64,000 nucleotides of DNA from positions 1 to 64,000 of the forward strand of contig CAVRWV010000018.1 of assembly GCA_963724985.1 (NCBI GenBank), written 5' to 3'. A program made the position numbers and the translations under genes. The DNA comes from JAJPJE01 sp963724985. GTDB taxonomy: Bacteria; Acidobacteriota; Terriglobia; Terriglobales; Acidobacteriaceae. The first letter of the stretch is position 1; the number at the start of each line of letters is the position of its first letter. This document shows, in pieces, positions 1 to 8,576 of this stretch. Under the pieces are notes generated by a model. The model did no database searches, was not told the DNA's origin, and saw nothing but the letters and a program-made list of their open reading frames with translations.

Positions 1-35
1 TCAGCGCGACGTATCGTTTTGGGAATAAGGCTACC

Positions 36-122
36 TAAGTCCTTTGTTATGCGGTAGGGAGGCCTTAAGTCCTTTGTTATGCCCTATGTAGAGGCGCACT
101 ACCTCGTAAGTCCTTTGTTTGC
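36..122. repeat. Three short direct repeats upstream of pruA
   Basis: The 17-mer TAAGTCCTTTGTTATGC occurs exactly at 36-52 and 66-82, and a third time at 107-122 with one base missing. Start-to-start spacing is 30 and 41 bases. The copies lie in the gene-free first 315 bases. I do not see the unit elsewhere in the window. Spaced short units like this could be protein-binding sites or a lineage-specific intergenic repeat; the sequence does not decide between them. Confidence 0.75.
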
Positions 123-127
123 CGGAA

Positions 128-147
128 GGGAGGGGGAGGGGGTGGGG
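128..147 (+). other. Four-tract G-quadruplex motif
   Basis: Four guanine runs of 3, 5, 5 and 4 bases are separated by single-base loops (A, A, T), which meets the strictest G-quadruplex definition on the plus strand. It lies about 170 bases before the pruA start and directly after the third direct repeat. The rest of 148-315 shows no gene or clear promoter to me. Confidence 0.7.
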
Positions 148-315
148 TAATTAATTGGTAATCCCCGCATGAACCGAAGCGAAATCTTCGGAGCTAACGA
201 CACTCACCGTGAATCAAATCACGTCAAGGCAGGTTCCCGCTTGAGCCGCATTCACCGTGTAAAATTGAGTGTTTGGCCCTGGGCACCGGAGCGCCTGAGG
301 CCCGAGGTCTAATAA

Positions 316-1905
316 ATGGCAACTGTAGAAGCCCCTCCCCAAATCAGCACACAGCACACAACATCCTTTAAAAACGAGCCGATGGTCGATTTCAGCCGGC
401 CGGAGAACGCGCAGAAGATGAAAGCTGCGCTGGAAAAAGTCCGCGCAGAGCTCGGACGCGAGTACGAACTCGTCATCGGCGGCAAGCGCATCAAGACGGC
501 CGACAAGATCAAATCGCTCAATCCGGCGAATCCCAGCCAGGTTGTTGGCGTCTTCCAGAAAGCCGGTAAAGAGCACGTCGAGCCGGCAATGGAAGCGGCA
601 CAAAAGGCGTTCCAGACTTGGAGCCGCACCAGTTGGGAAGAGCGCGCCGAGTTTGTGTTCAAGGTGGCGAAGACCATCCGCGATCGCAAGTTTGAATTCA
701 GCGCATGGATGACGTACGAAGTCGGCAAGAACTGGGCCGAGGCCGACGCCGACACCGCCGAAACCATCGACTTCGCGGAGTACTACGCGCATCACGCTTT
801 GAAGCTTGCGAAGGCCGAGACCGACGTGCAGTTGCCGGGCGAGCGCGATTCTCTCTTCTACATTCCGCTCGGCGTGGGCATTGTGATTCCGCCGTGGAAT
901 TTCCCGGGCGCGATTATGGCGGGTATGACGCTGGCCTCGATCGTGTCGGGCAACACTGTCATCCTCAAGCCGTCGAGCGATGCTCCGGCGATTGCGCGCT
1001 TCTTCTTCTCGATCCTCGAAGAATGTGGACTGCCTGCGGGCGTGGTGAACTTCTGCCCCGGCGCGGGTGGAAGCTTTGGCGATGCGCTGGTATCGCATCC
1101 GAAGACGCGTTACATCGCGTTCACCGGATCGCGCGAAGTCGGGCTGCACATCAACAAAGTGGCAGCCGATCAGGCGCCCGGCCAGATATGGATCAAGCGG
1201 ACAATCCTGGAAATGGGCGGCAAGGACGCGATCATCGTGGAAGCCGACGCGGACATCGATGCGGCCGTCGAAGGCGCGGCAGCTGCGGCTTTCGGATTCT
1301 CCGGTCAGAAGTGCTCGGCATGTTCTCGCCTGATCCTGAACGAGAAGATCTACGACACGTTCCTGGACAAGCTGAAGGCTCGAGTGGAGAAGATCACGCT
1401 GGGCGATCCCACGGAGAACCCGAACATGGGTCCAGTGGTGAATGAGGGCTCAATGAAGTCGATTTTGGGCTACATCGAGCATGGCAAGAAAGACGGGCGG
1501 CTGATCACCGGCGGGCAGCGCGTAGCGGGCAAAGACGGCTATTTTGTCCAGCCCACCGTGATTGCCGACATCCAGCCGAAATCGAAGCTGGAGCAGGAAG
1601 AGATCTTCGGGCCGGTACTGGCCGTGATCAAGGCCCGTGACTACGATCATGCCCTGGAAATCGCCAACGACACAGAATTTGGCCTGACCGGCGCGGTTTA
1701 CAGCCGAGACGAGAAGAAACTGGAACGGGCCACCCGTGAGTTCCATGTCGGCAACTTGTATCTGAATCGCAAGTGCACTGGGGCGATCGTGGGCGCGCAT
1801 CCGTTTGGCGGGTTCAATATGTCCGGAACCGACTCAAAGGCGGGTGGGCCGGATTACCTGTTGTTGTTTACACAGGCAAAATCGGTGGGAAAGAAGATTT
1901 CGTAG
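316..1905 (+). CDS. pruA: L-glutamate gamma-semialdehyde (1-pyrroline-5-carboxylate) dehydrogenase
   Basis: A 529-residue NAD(P)-dependent aldehyde dehydrogenase of the single-domain RocA/PruA type, which oxidises glutamate semialdehyde to glutamate as the last step of proline and arginine breakdown in the cytoplasm. Visible landmarks are the PPWNFP motif at residues 192-197, the general-base Glu299 in LEMGGKD, and the catalytic Cys333 in GQKCSACSR, which is the P5C dehydrogenase version of the motif. Length matches the family (about 515-545). The ATG at 316 is preceded only by a weak GAGG. No proline dehydrogenase gene is adjacent, so the first step is encoded elsewhere or outside the window. 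The upstream region carries three direct repeats and a G-quadruplex motif. Confidence 0.93.
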   Translation: MATVEAPPQISTQHTTSFKNEPMVDFSRPENAQKMKAALEKVRAELGREYELVIGGKRIKTADKIKSLNPANPSQVVGVFQKAGKEHVEPAMEAAQKAFQTWSRTSWEERAEFVFKVAKTIRDRKFEFSAWMTYEVGKNWAEADADTAETIDFAEYYAHHALKLAKAETDVQLPGERDSLFYIPLGVGIVIPPWNFPGAIMAGMTLASIVSGNTVILKPSSDAPAIARFFFSILEECGLPAGVVNFCPGAGGSFGDALVSHPKTRYIAFTGSREVGLHINKVAADQAPGQIWIKRTILEMGGKDAIIVEADADIDAAVEGAAAAAFGFSGQKCSACSRLILNEKIYDTFLDKLKARVEKITLGDPTENPNMGPVVNEGSMKSILGYIEHGKKDGRLITGGQRVAGKDGYFVQPTVIADIQPKSKLEQEEIFGPVLAVIKARDYDHALEIANDTEFGLTGAVYSRDEKKLERATREFHVGNLYLNRKCTGAIVGAHPFGGFNMSGTDSKAGGPDYLLLFTQAKSVGKKIS

Positions 1906-2093
1906 GACCCCAGAACCGGCTGAAAGTCACAAAAATGTCGGTTCAGCGTCTTCCTCGGCCTGTTTCTTGGCATCTAAATGCGTGATCGCTTTAGGGCTGG
2001 GTTGACAGAGTTTTCTCATCAATTGAGAATGGCTCGTTGATTTTGGCGGCTTTAGCCGGAATCAGGCCGAATGGTCGGCCGCGAGGATCGCGT

Positions 2094-2465
2094 ATGGCAC
2101 GAATTCTTTGCGTGGATGATGAACCCAATGTCGTCACGCTGAAATGCCGGATTCTAGAGGCGGCTGGTCACAATGTGACCGCTTCCACATCTGCCCAGGA
2201 CGCGATTCAGAAACTGGAACATGACAACTACGACGCAGTTGTCACGGATTGGCGGCTTGGTGACAACGTAGGTCGCGCCGTGGTGCAGGCAGCGAAAAAT
2301 CATGCCACGCTGCCGGTTGTGGTTGTATCCGGCTATGTCGCGGAGGCATTTCAGGCAGCCGAGCCGCTTGCCGATCTCTACCTGGAAAAGCCAGTGAATC
2401 CGGAAGAATTGGTGACAATCGTCAACGAGCTCCTGAAGAGCACAGCCCGCGTCGGTTCAGAATAG
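2094..2465 (+). CDS. Single-domain response regulator (receiver only)
   Basis: A 123-residue CheY-like receiver with no output domain. The acidic pair Asp8/Asp9, phospho-acceptor Asp52 (VVTDWRL), Ser79 and Lys99 (LEKP) are all present, so it should accept phosphate. I chose the ATG at 2094 over the upstream in-frame start at 2037 because GAGGA sits six bases before it and the receiver fold begins immediately. The next gene, about 110 bases downstream on the same strand, is a PAS-histidine kinase and the obvious candidate partner; that pairing is inferred from position only. The output target is unknown. Confidence 0.85.
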   Translation: MARILCVDDEPNVVTLKCRILEAAGHNVTASTSAQDAIQKLEHDNYDAVVTDWRLGDNVGRAVVQAAKNHATLPVVVVSGYVAEAFQAAEPLADLYLEKPVNPEELVTIVNELLKSTARVGSE

Positions 2466-2573
2466 TTCCCCCGGCATCCCGTTCGCGAAGAGAACTCATC
2501 CTACATCTCAGCAACTGCACATTAGCAAGGTCAATCGGGCCTCGTGAATACACGGGACTGCGGCTGGTAACGA

Positions 2574-3788
2574 GTGATATTTCATCAGCTTACATTGTTA
2601 CTCCGATTGCTGGGATTGACTGCTGGCAGTGCATCCATGGCAGGAGCGAACGTGTATCTCGTAGAACGACGCGGCCGACAAGAGCAGCTGACTCCAACCC
2701 GGCAAGTGGAGATCGGTACTCTGTTGGAGAGCATGCCGGACGCAATTGTCATTCTTGACGCCAACTACCGCATCGTCGATCTCAATCAGGCTGCGGCGAA
2801 GATCCTCGGCGGCACGCGGGAACAGTTTCGTGACTGCGATCTGTCGGAAGCCGGCTCGAAACTGATGAACGAGGGCTCTGCCGGAAACGTGCTTCGCTTC
2901 CGTAGAAACCTGCTGGAACGGGCGCTCAAGGGCGAACAGGTACGCGAGGAACGGCGAGTCATTCGCGATCCTAAGACAGGCAAGGATATCGAGCTGATGA
3001 TCTCGGCGAACCCGATCTGCGATCCGTCAGGGAAAGCGGTAGGCGCACTGGTGATCGCGCGTGATGTCACCGAGCTGATCCAGTTGCAGAGCCGCTTCTC
3101 GGACATGGAACGGCACCTGGCAATCGGACAAGTCGCTGCAGGTATCGCGCACGACTTCAACAACACCCTGGAAACGATCTCTCACGCAGTGGTATTGCTG
3201 CAGTCTTCTCCAGAACCAGTGGTCGAGGAGAGGCACACACTGCTCCGGCTGATACAGAGCGCGGTCGAGCATGGGACCGAAATCATCGCGCGCATACGGG
3301 ATTACGCGCGCAGCGGTACGGGCGAACTAAGCTCGGTTAGCGTGCGCGCACTACTGGAAGACGCGCTGGAATGGACAGACCACCTGCGCCACCGTCGCAA
3401 TCGCGTGCAACTGGTTCGCGAGCTGAAAGAAGTGCCGAAGGTGCGTGCGAATGCGGCTGACCTGCGGCGCGTATTCACGAACTTGATCATCAATGCGCTG
3501 CAAGCTATGCCCGATGGCGGCCAACTGATCGTCGGAACAAAGAGTGAGGGACAGCGCGTGCATATGTGGATTCGCGACACCGGCGCGGGCATTGCGGAAG
3601 AAGATCGGCGAAAAGTGTTTCTGCCGTACTACACGACCAAGCATGGAGGCACGGGACTGGGACTTTCGGGAGCGCAGAAAATCGTTCTGGCGCTTGGCGG
3701 AGATATCCAATTCCGAAGTGAGTCGGGCCAGGGGACGCAGTTCGATATCTACTTGCCCAGTGTGGAGGCGGAGCGAAGAAGCGCATAG
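2574..3788 (+). CDS. PAS-domain sensor histidine kinase (NtrB-like)
   Basis: 404 residues from a GTG start. A short hydrophobic N-terminus is followed by a PAS domain (about 45-170), a dimerisation/phospho-acceptor helix with His193 in AHDFNNTL, and a HATPase domain with Asn307 in the N-box, DTGAGI at 335-340 and GGTGLGL at 358-364. The HDFNN form of the H-box is typical of NtrB/HPK4-type kinases. An internal ATG at 2637 would trim the hydrophobic start; neither site has a good ribosome-binding sequence. A palindromic terminator lies 48 bases past the stop. The likely partner is the stand-alone receiver just upstream. The signal sensed by the PAS domain cannot be inferred. Confidence 0.88.
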   Translation: MIFHQLTLLLRLLGLTAGSASMAGANVYLVERRGRQEQLTPTRQVEIGTLLESMPDAIVILDANYRIVDLNQAAAKILGGTREQFRDCDLSEAGSKLMNEGSAGNVLRFRRNLLERALKGEQVREERRVIRDPKTGKDIELMISANPICDPSGKAVGALVIARDVTELIQLQSRFSDMERHLAIGQVAAGIAHDFNNTLETISHAVVLLQSSPEPVVEERHTLLRLIQSAVEHGTEIIARIRDYARSGTGELSSVSVRALLEDALEWTDHLRHRRNRVQLVRELKEVPKVRANAADLRRVFTNLIINALQAMPDGGQLIVGTKSEGQRVHMWIRDTGAGIAEEDRRKVFLPYYTTKHGGTGLGLSGAQKIVLALGGDIQFRSESGQGTQFDIYLPSVEAERRSA

Positions 3789-3835
3789 CTAGTGAGTAGC
3801 GGCGCCCGCGCCGCCTCGGTTTGCGATATCGAAAT

Positions 3836-3862
3836 AAAAAGGCTCCCCGCGGGGAGCCTTTT
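3836..3862. terminator. Bidirectional intrinsic terminator between convergent genes
   Basis: A perfect 18-base palindrome (GGCTCCCCG / CGGGGAGCC, 3841-3858) is flanked by five A on the left and four T on the right. It serves both the plus-strand kinase gene ending at 3788 and the minus-strand regulator ending at 3879. Confidence 0.85.
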
Positions 3863-3878
3863 GTGGTTGAGGTCGAAA

Positions 3879-4556
3879 CTACCGCGCTTCGGTGGGGGCT
3901 GCGGCAGGCATGCCGCTACCGGCAGCACTGGCAGCAGCAGCTTCCGCCAGGATGCGGTGGTGAATGGTGAACAGCGCAAGCTCAAGACGATCGGAGACAC
4001 CGATCTTGTCGTAGACATTGCGCAGATAGTTCTTGATCACCTGCTCGGTGGTGCCGAGTTCGGTGGCGATTTCCTTGTTCTTATAACCCTGCACGATCAA
4101 GGCAACGATACGTAGTTCCTTTTGCGTGAGGCGGTCGACGACACGGGCACCGACCATGTCGTTCTCGCTGACTTCGACGGGAACGGCATTGTCCTGGACC
4201 CAGGCGTCACCGCGGGAAACGGCGCGCACGCAATCGAGCAGGTTCGGTCCGGTCACGTTGCGGAAGACAACACCGTGAGCACCGGAGCTGAGATAGCTGG
4301 ACGGATTTTCGCCCGCTTCCGCAATCACGATGAGCCGGCTTTTGACCTTTGCTGCCGACTGGGCCAGACCGTGAATGTCGGGATAAAAGTTGGCGGAGCA
4401 GACGACGACGGAAGGGCGGAAACGTTCCAGCGCCATGGGCATCTGCTCGGGAGATTGGACCTGCGCAACAATGCGCATCTCATCTTCTACGGCGAGCACT
4501 TTCGCGATACCGGCCCGGAACACGGGTTGTTTATCAGCTACGACCAGTTTGAGCAT
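3879..4556 (-). CDS. LuxR-family regulator with degenerate receiver domain
   Basis: 225 residues: an N-terminal receiver-like domain (about 1-120) and a C-terminal LuxR/NarL-type helix-turn-helix (about 138-190, starting LTQKELRIV and including KNKEIATELGTTEQVIKNYL). The receiver lacks its chemistry: the phospho-acceptor Asp position is Ser54 (VVVCSANF), the second N-terminal acidic residue is Lys9 (ADKQ), and the conserved Lys aligns with Arg99. It is therefore probably a pseudo-receiver whose DNA binding is controlled by something other than phosphorylation. The C-terminal 20 residues are Ala-rich and likely disordered. It follows a PilZ gene by 12 bases, so the two are probably co-transcribed and end at the terminator 3836-3862. 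Confidence 0.85.
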   Translation of the reverse strand: MLKLVVADKQPVFRAGIAKVLAVEDEMRIVAQVQSPEQMPMALERFRPSVVVCSANFYPDIHGLAQSAAKVKSRLIVIAEAGENPSSYLSSGAHGVVFRNVTGPNLLDCVRAVSRGDAWVQDNAVPVEVSENDMVGARVVDRLTQKELRIVALIVQGYKNKEIATELGTTEQVIKNYLRNVYDKIGVSDRLELALFTIHHRILAEAAAASAAGSGMPAAAPTEAR

Positions 4557-4568
4557 GGTAGTTAGAAA

Positions 4569-4886
4569 TTAACTGCGAACAAATTCATAACCATCGATGA
4601 CACAGGCGACGCCATTGCGATTTTCGCCATTGTCCGGTTCATCGACACGTACTACGGTTCCACGGCATTGGAGCTTAACGTCGTTTTTGCCGCCGGTAAC
4701 TTCGGCGGGCAGCGTGATTTCAAAAGTCACTTTCGAGCCGACGTGAAACTCCGCGCCTGCCCGGAGATAAACACCAGCAACACTGAGATTATCGGTGGTT
4801 CCTTGAAGCAGGTCTGCCGAATCAGACTCCTTTATGACAATAGGAAGCTTCATATCAAACCGCTTCCCAGTTCGCGCTTCGGACAC
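4569..4886 (-). CDS. PilZ-domain protein (probable c-di-GMP receptor)
   Basis: A 105-residue protein that is essentially one PilZ domain. Both c-di-GMP-binding motifs are visible: RxxxR at residues 5-9 (RTGKR) and NxSxxG at 33-38 (NLSVAG). I place the start at a GTG (4886) because a near-perfect AGGAGG lies seven to eight bases upstream and the RxxxR motif follows at once; the longer frame starting at 5000 would add 38 residues unrelated to PilZ. The downstream gene, 12 bases away, encodes the LuxR regulator with a degenerate receiver, suggesting that c-di-GMP sensing and transcription control are linked. Ligand binding is inferred from the motifs. Confidence 0.85.
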   Translation of the reverse strand: MSEARTGKRFDMKLPIVIKESDSADLLQGTTDNLSVAGVYLRAGAEFHVGSKVTFEITLPAEVTGGKNDVKLQCRGTVVRVDEPDNGENRNGVACVIDGYEFVRS

Positions 4887-5051
4887 GAAATCTCCTCCTA
4901 TAAAAGCTAAAGCATTTAGGGAGTTTCTACGCTGGGGTTTATACCACGGCAAAACGGAGATAGATATAAGGAAAGAACAGGAGGTACCAAGGTTGATCAA
5001 TGCCTAAGCGGGTCCGGGAAGGCGGGGGGCCGGACCGGTTATAAAAAACGC

Positions 5052-5321
5052 TTAACGAAGGCTGCGGTGGAACAGACTGCCGGCCGTATATCCGAAAGCG
5101 AGGCTGAGGAGCGTGGCTACCGTGGAAGCTTGCCAAACGTATTCGCGAGCCTGAGATTTGACGTCAAGCTTGTGACGGACGCCGGAGCGTAGTTCGGAAA
5201 TGGTCTCGTGCAGGCGCTGGCGCTGTTCGGTGGCTTGAAGTTCCAGGATATCTGCGGGCATATCCGGGGAGATCTTTCGGGAATCGATATCAATTTTGCT
5301 GGTCACGTTGTGCAGATTCAC
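5052..5321 (-). CDS. Small membrane protein, YqjK/DUF3618-like
   Basis: 89 residues: a charged helix (about 20-60, with ELQATEQRQRLHETISEL resembling the DUF3618 signature), then one membrane segment (about 67-85) and a short basic tail. It starts with a GTG overlapping the stop of the upstream holin-like gene by four bases (GTGA), so translation is coupled. It is the third member of a trio matching the order of the enterobacterial yqjD-yqjE-yqjK membrane-stress module. Assignment rests on topology and gene order more than on residue identity; biochemical function is unknown. Confidence 0.6.
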   Translation of the reverse strand: MNLHNVTSKIDIDSRKISPDMPADILELQATEQRQRLHETISELRSGVRHKLDVKSQAREYVWQASTVATLLSLAFGYTAGSLFHRSLR

Positions 5322-5767
5322 AGTTTTGTCCTTGCTTCGCTCTGGAACCAGGTGCGGTCGTCCTTCAGTACCTGAATGGTGCGTTTGGGAACGAGGCTCT
5401 TGTCTTGCATTGAAGAATACCCGAGCAATGCCAAGATGCCGCCAATGATGAGATAGGCGCCACCCACGATGAGGAATGCGAGGAAGGGCGCGTAGACACT
5501 GGGCGCGAAGGCCACCCAGACGAGGGCGACAAGTGCTCCCGTAAGCACCAACCAGGCGGTCAACGCCAGGAAAATTCCAACCGCCATCATGGGAGCAGCG
5601 CTCTTAATTGTCTGCAGGTTCTCGCGCATTTCCGAGATGAGCATGGCGACGCGAGTTTGAGCGAAGGCTTTGAATTCGTCCTTGGCTTCGTTCACTACGG
5701 AGCCAAGCGGCCGTTCCGTCTCCACATGCCCGCGGTTGTCGATAAAGGTGACACGCGGATTATTCAC
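5318..5767 (-). CDS. Holin-superfamily-like membrane protein (YqjE-like)
   Basis: 149 residues. An N-terminal amphipathic region (EAKDEFKAFAQTRVAMLISEM) is followed by two long membrane helices (about 65-90 and 95-120) and a basic tail, the arrangement of the Phage_holin_3_6/YqjE family found in chromosomes without phage. I chose the GTG at 5767: GGAGG lies four bases upstream, and it overlaps the preceding gene's stop by eight bases. The earlier in-frame start at 5914 would run about 150 bases inside the neighbouring gene. It sits between YqjD-like and YqjK-like genes. A true holin role is unlikely since no lysis or phage genes are near. Confidence 0.65.
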   Translation of the reverse strand: MNNPRVTFIDNRGHVETERPLGSVVNEAKDEFKAFAQTRVAMLISEMRENLQTIKSAAPMMAVGIFLALTAWLVLTGALVALVWVAFAPSVYAPFLAFLIVGGAYLIIGGILALLGYSSMQDKSLVPKRTIQVLKDDRTWFQSEARTKL

Positions 5768-6284
5768 TTTGCCTCCACCATCCGAGCAGGAATCCGATTG
5801 CAAAGGCGCTACCGGCGGCACCGAGAACAAAATGAATCGGGTAGTCATGAGCGAGGTGTTGGGCCCGCGAACGCATTTCGCGCAGGTTGCGGCGAGCGTC
5901 ATGCCTGAGGTCATCTGCGGTCTCGTGCAGGTTTTCGGAAGCGCGTCCGCGAATTACTTCGAATCGAGAGCGCAGATCGTCAATGCGGTCGTGGACCTGA
6001 TCCTGCAGGTGCAGGCGCATCTGCAGGCTACGGCCGACGGCTGATCCCAAGGCATACCCAGCGCGGTCAGCAGGCGGATGCACACCAGGTCTGGTGGTGC
6101 GAATTGGCCACTCGCCAAGTTCCCCGGGAGTAGCTCGCTCGGGCAGTTCTCGCTCCGGGTAAACGCGCGCGAGAGGAGCCGGCACTCGGGATCCGAGTTC
6201 CCCGGCCTGTTCTTTTCTGCGGTTTTCTTTCTCTGAGCGCGGAACTTGGTCCCACGCGTCGTCGTGCCTGGCCGGTTCAGACAT
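5760..6284 (-). CDS. YqjD/ElaB (DUF883)-like membrane-anchored protein with long N-terminal extension
   Basis: 174 residues. The C-terminal half is YqjD/ElaB-like: a long charged helix (about 85-145) ending in one membrane anchor with the pattern PIHFVLGAAGSAFAIGFLLG and a WWRQ tail. E. coli YqjD uses such an anchor and binds ribosomes in stationary phase. The first 75 residues are hydrophilic and rich in Pro, Glu and Arg, and are not part of the usual family of about 100 residues; this part is probably disordered. The start at 6284 follows AGAGG by about five bases. It is the first gene of a three-gene overlapping cluster. Confidence 0.65.
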   Translation of the reverse strand: MSEPARHDDAWDQVPRSEKENRRKEQAGELGSRVPAPLARVYPERELPERATPGELGEWPIRTTRPGVHPPADRAGYALGSAVGRSLQMRLHLQDQVHDRIDDLRSRFEVIRGRASENLHETADDLRHDARRNLREMRSRAQHLAHDYPIHFVLGAAGSAFAIGFLLGWWRQSE

Positions 6285-6401
6285 GGGAACCTCTTTCACT
6301 CTAAGTTGGATGACTGAACAGGGCGGGGTGTTTGCAGGTAAAAGTGAAGAACAGAGAAGCTGCAAGACAGTAGCCGTTAGTCAGCAATCGGTAGTCAGCA
6401 G

Positions 6402-8361
6402 CTACTTGGGACCTCCGGCAGAGCCCTTCAGGTATTTGTCGAAAAAGGTGACCATGCGCTGGATAGAGTCGATCTGGTTTTCGCGCTTGGCAAAGCCATG
6501 GCCTTCCGCCGCATAGTAGTGGAATTCGACGGTCTTACCTGCATCCTGGAGGATTTTGACAACCTGTTCGGCTTCCTCTTTGGGAACGCGAATGTCGTTA
6601 TCACCCTGGAGCACCAGCAAAGGCGCCTTGGCATCGCGCAGGTACTTGATGGGCGAGGCGTTCTCGTAGATGTTGCGGTCCTTCTCCGGATCACCGAGGA
6701 GCGACTTCTCGTATTCCTGAAGTAGTGGGTCTTCGTGTTGGAGCATGGTCAACCAGTTAATGATCCCGTATTGTTCGACTGCGGCAGCCCAGACGTCGGG
6801 GGTTTTGCCGATTGCCATGAGGGTCATGTATCCACCGTACGAGCCGCCGGTAATACCAATCTTCTTTGCGTTGACGAAGCCAGTGTCGACGAGAAAGTGC
6901 GCGGCATAGACTTCGTCCTGAAGATCGCCGCCACCAAGATCCTGGAAATTCGCTTTCTGGAAGGCGATGCCGTAACCGGTGGATCCGCGAACATTGGGAG
7001 CGATGCAGACGTAGCCTCGGCTGGCGAGGGCGGCGACAGTGCGATTAAAGGAGTCGGCGGTCTGCCCTGTCGGCCCGCCGTGAGGAATCACGACAGCGGG
7101 ATTGGATCCGTCGCGCTTGAGATTGTAGGGAACCCAGAGGAAGGCGCTGATGATTTTTCCGTCGAAGCTCTTGTAATGGATGAGCTGCGAAGGCGGCAGA
7201 TCCCGCGGGCTCAGGCTGGCGATGGCGGAGTAGGTGAGCTGTCGCGGCTGACTGGAATTGAGATCGTAGACCCAGATGTCGTTGACGCGCTGCGAGCTCT
7301 GATGCGCGATGAGCAGCGAATGGCCGTCGGGAGAGTATCCGGTGGGATGGCCGACAGGCTCGGTGATGCCTTCAGGCATGTTCAATCTTCTTGATTGGAG
7401 GGTGGCGGTGTCGCCGAGGTAGGTTGCAGTGCGGCCATCTTCATTCAGGCTATACGTGAACGATTTCCCATCGGGAGAGAAGTCTTCGGCTCTCGCTTCC
7501 CATTGCGTGTCGGTGACTGGCGTAATTTTCTTCGAAGCGATGTCGAGCAGGGCGACGTTCTTGAAGCCGCCTTTTGCGTTGTCGGAGATCAGCAGCGTGC
7601 GGCCATCGGGTGAAACGGAGGCGGCGGAGTAGATCATCTGACCCTGGTGCGGCGTAAGGTTTTCGAGAGCGCCAGTCTGGACGTCGATGCGATAGATATC
7701 TGCGTCGGTGAAGGCGGCGAGGAAACGGTCGGCAAAGATGTAGCGGCCGTCCGGGACTCCACGTGCGCAGGAACCAGAGGTGATCTTTCGATTTTTCGTT
7801 GGTGAGATTGCGGACCGACCCGGTGTTCCAGTCGAGAACGGCGACATCGGAAGCGGAAGAGGTCTTCGGTTTTAGCTCCAGCCCAAGGAGATCTCCCTTG
7901 GGCGAGAAGGTGGGATTGTCCTCGGAAATCTCAGGTGTTTTCGTGAGATTGATGGCCGGTCCGCCATCGCTGGGAATCTTGTAAATGTCGTAAATCTCTC
8001 CGCCGCCAGCGTCTTGCTGGTAGACGATCCACTTGCCGTCGGGCGAGAACGAGGCGCGATCCTGACGATCGTCAGACTGGCTGAGCTGGATCGGCCATCC
8101 TCCCGCTGAGTTCACCTTCCAGAGATTCAAACGTCCCGTGATATTGGTACTGAACACGATCTCGCGGCCGTCGGGCGACCAGGAGCCAGGAACAATCTGG
8201 CGGCTGTAGAAAAGATCTGCGATGGAGATGGGCTGAGCGGCAGGATTGGCCGGAGCGGCGACGGATTTCGGATCCGTGGGTTGACGTGAATCCGGTCCCG
8301 AGGCCGCGCCGAGAAACACAGACACGCACAGAATAGATATCGCTAAACGATATAGTCGCAT
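6402..8361 (-). pseudogene. Secreted S9 family (prolyl-oligopeptidase-type) peptidase, one frameshift
   Basis: The reading frame runs 8361 to about 7755, then continues one frame over to 6402; restored length is about 652 residues. A signal peptide (about 1-21) precedes WD40-like PD40 propeller repeats and a C-terminal alpha/beta hydrolase domain with nucleophile Ser in GGSYGGY, Asp in QGDNDIRVP and His in EGHGF. The break falls inside a repeat that should read WSPDGRY; one surplus base in the GGG at 7753-7755 explains it, so an artefact or very recent mutation is likely. The start ATG at 8361 follows GTGGAG at good spacing. It is divergent from phoB. The substrate is probably short peptides; acylaminoacyl- or dipeptidyl-peptidase activity cannot be told apart by eye. 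Confidence 0.8.
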
Positions 8362-8576
8362 CAGCTAACTCCACGAGGGCATTATGAACAACGTGTTAAT
8401 GCGCGATGAATAGAATGTGAAAACCAAGAACCGCGAATCAGGGTAATCGCGAGCAGTGGTTTACGCAATCCCCTGTATTGGCGGGGGTTTCAGTCAAAAT
8501 TGGCCGAATGACGAGTTTCGGAATCACGCGAAGTCATAGCGGATTTGTGATCTCGTGCTGTAATCTTTCCGGGTAA

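Noticed and set aside
36..122. CRISPR-like array
   Set aside because: Only three short units with spacers of 13 and 24 bases and no Cas genes; unit length is too small for a CRISPR repeat.
214..1149. Minus-strand open frame of 311 codons opposite pruA
   Set aside because: It lies antisense to a clear dehydrogenase gene, is Arg/His-rich as expected of the complement of high-GC coding DNA, and matches no family.
5318..5914. Holin-like gene as evidence of a prophage
   Set aside because: The family is common in chromosomes, it is coupled to YqjD/YqjK-like genes, and no phage structural, lysis or integrase genes are nearby.
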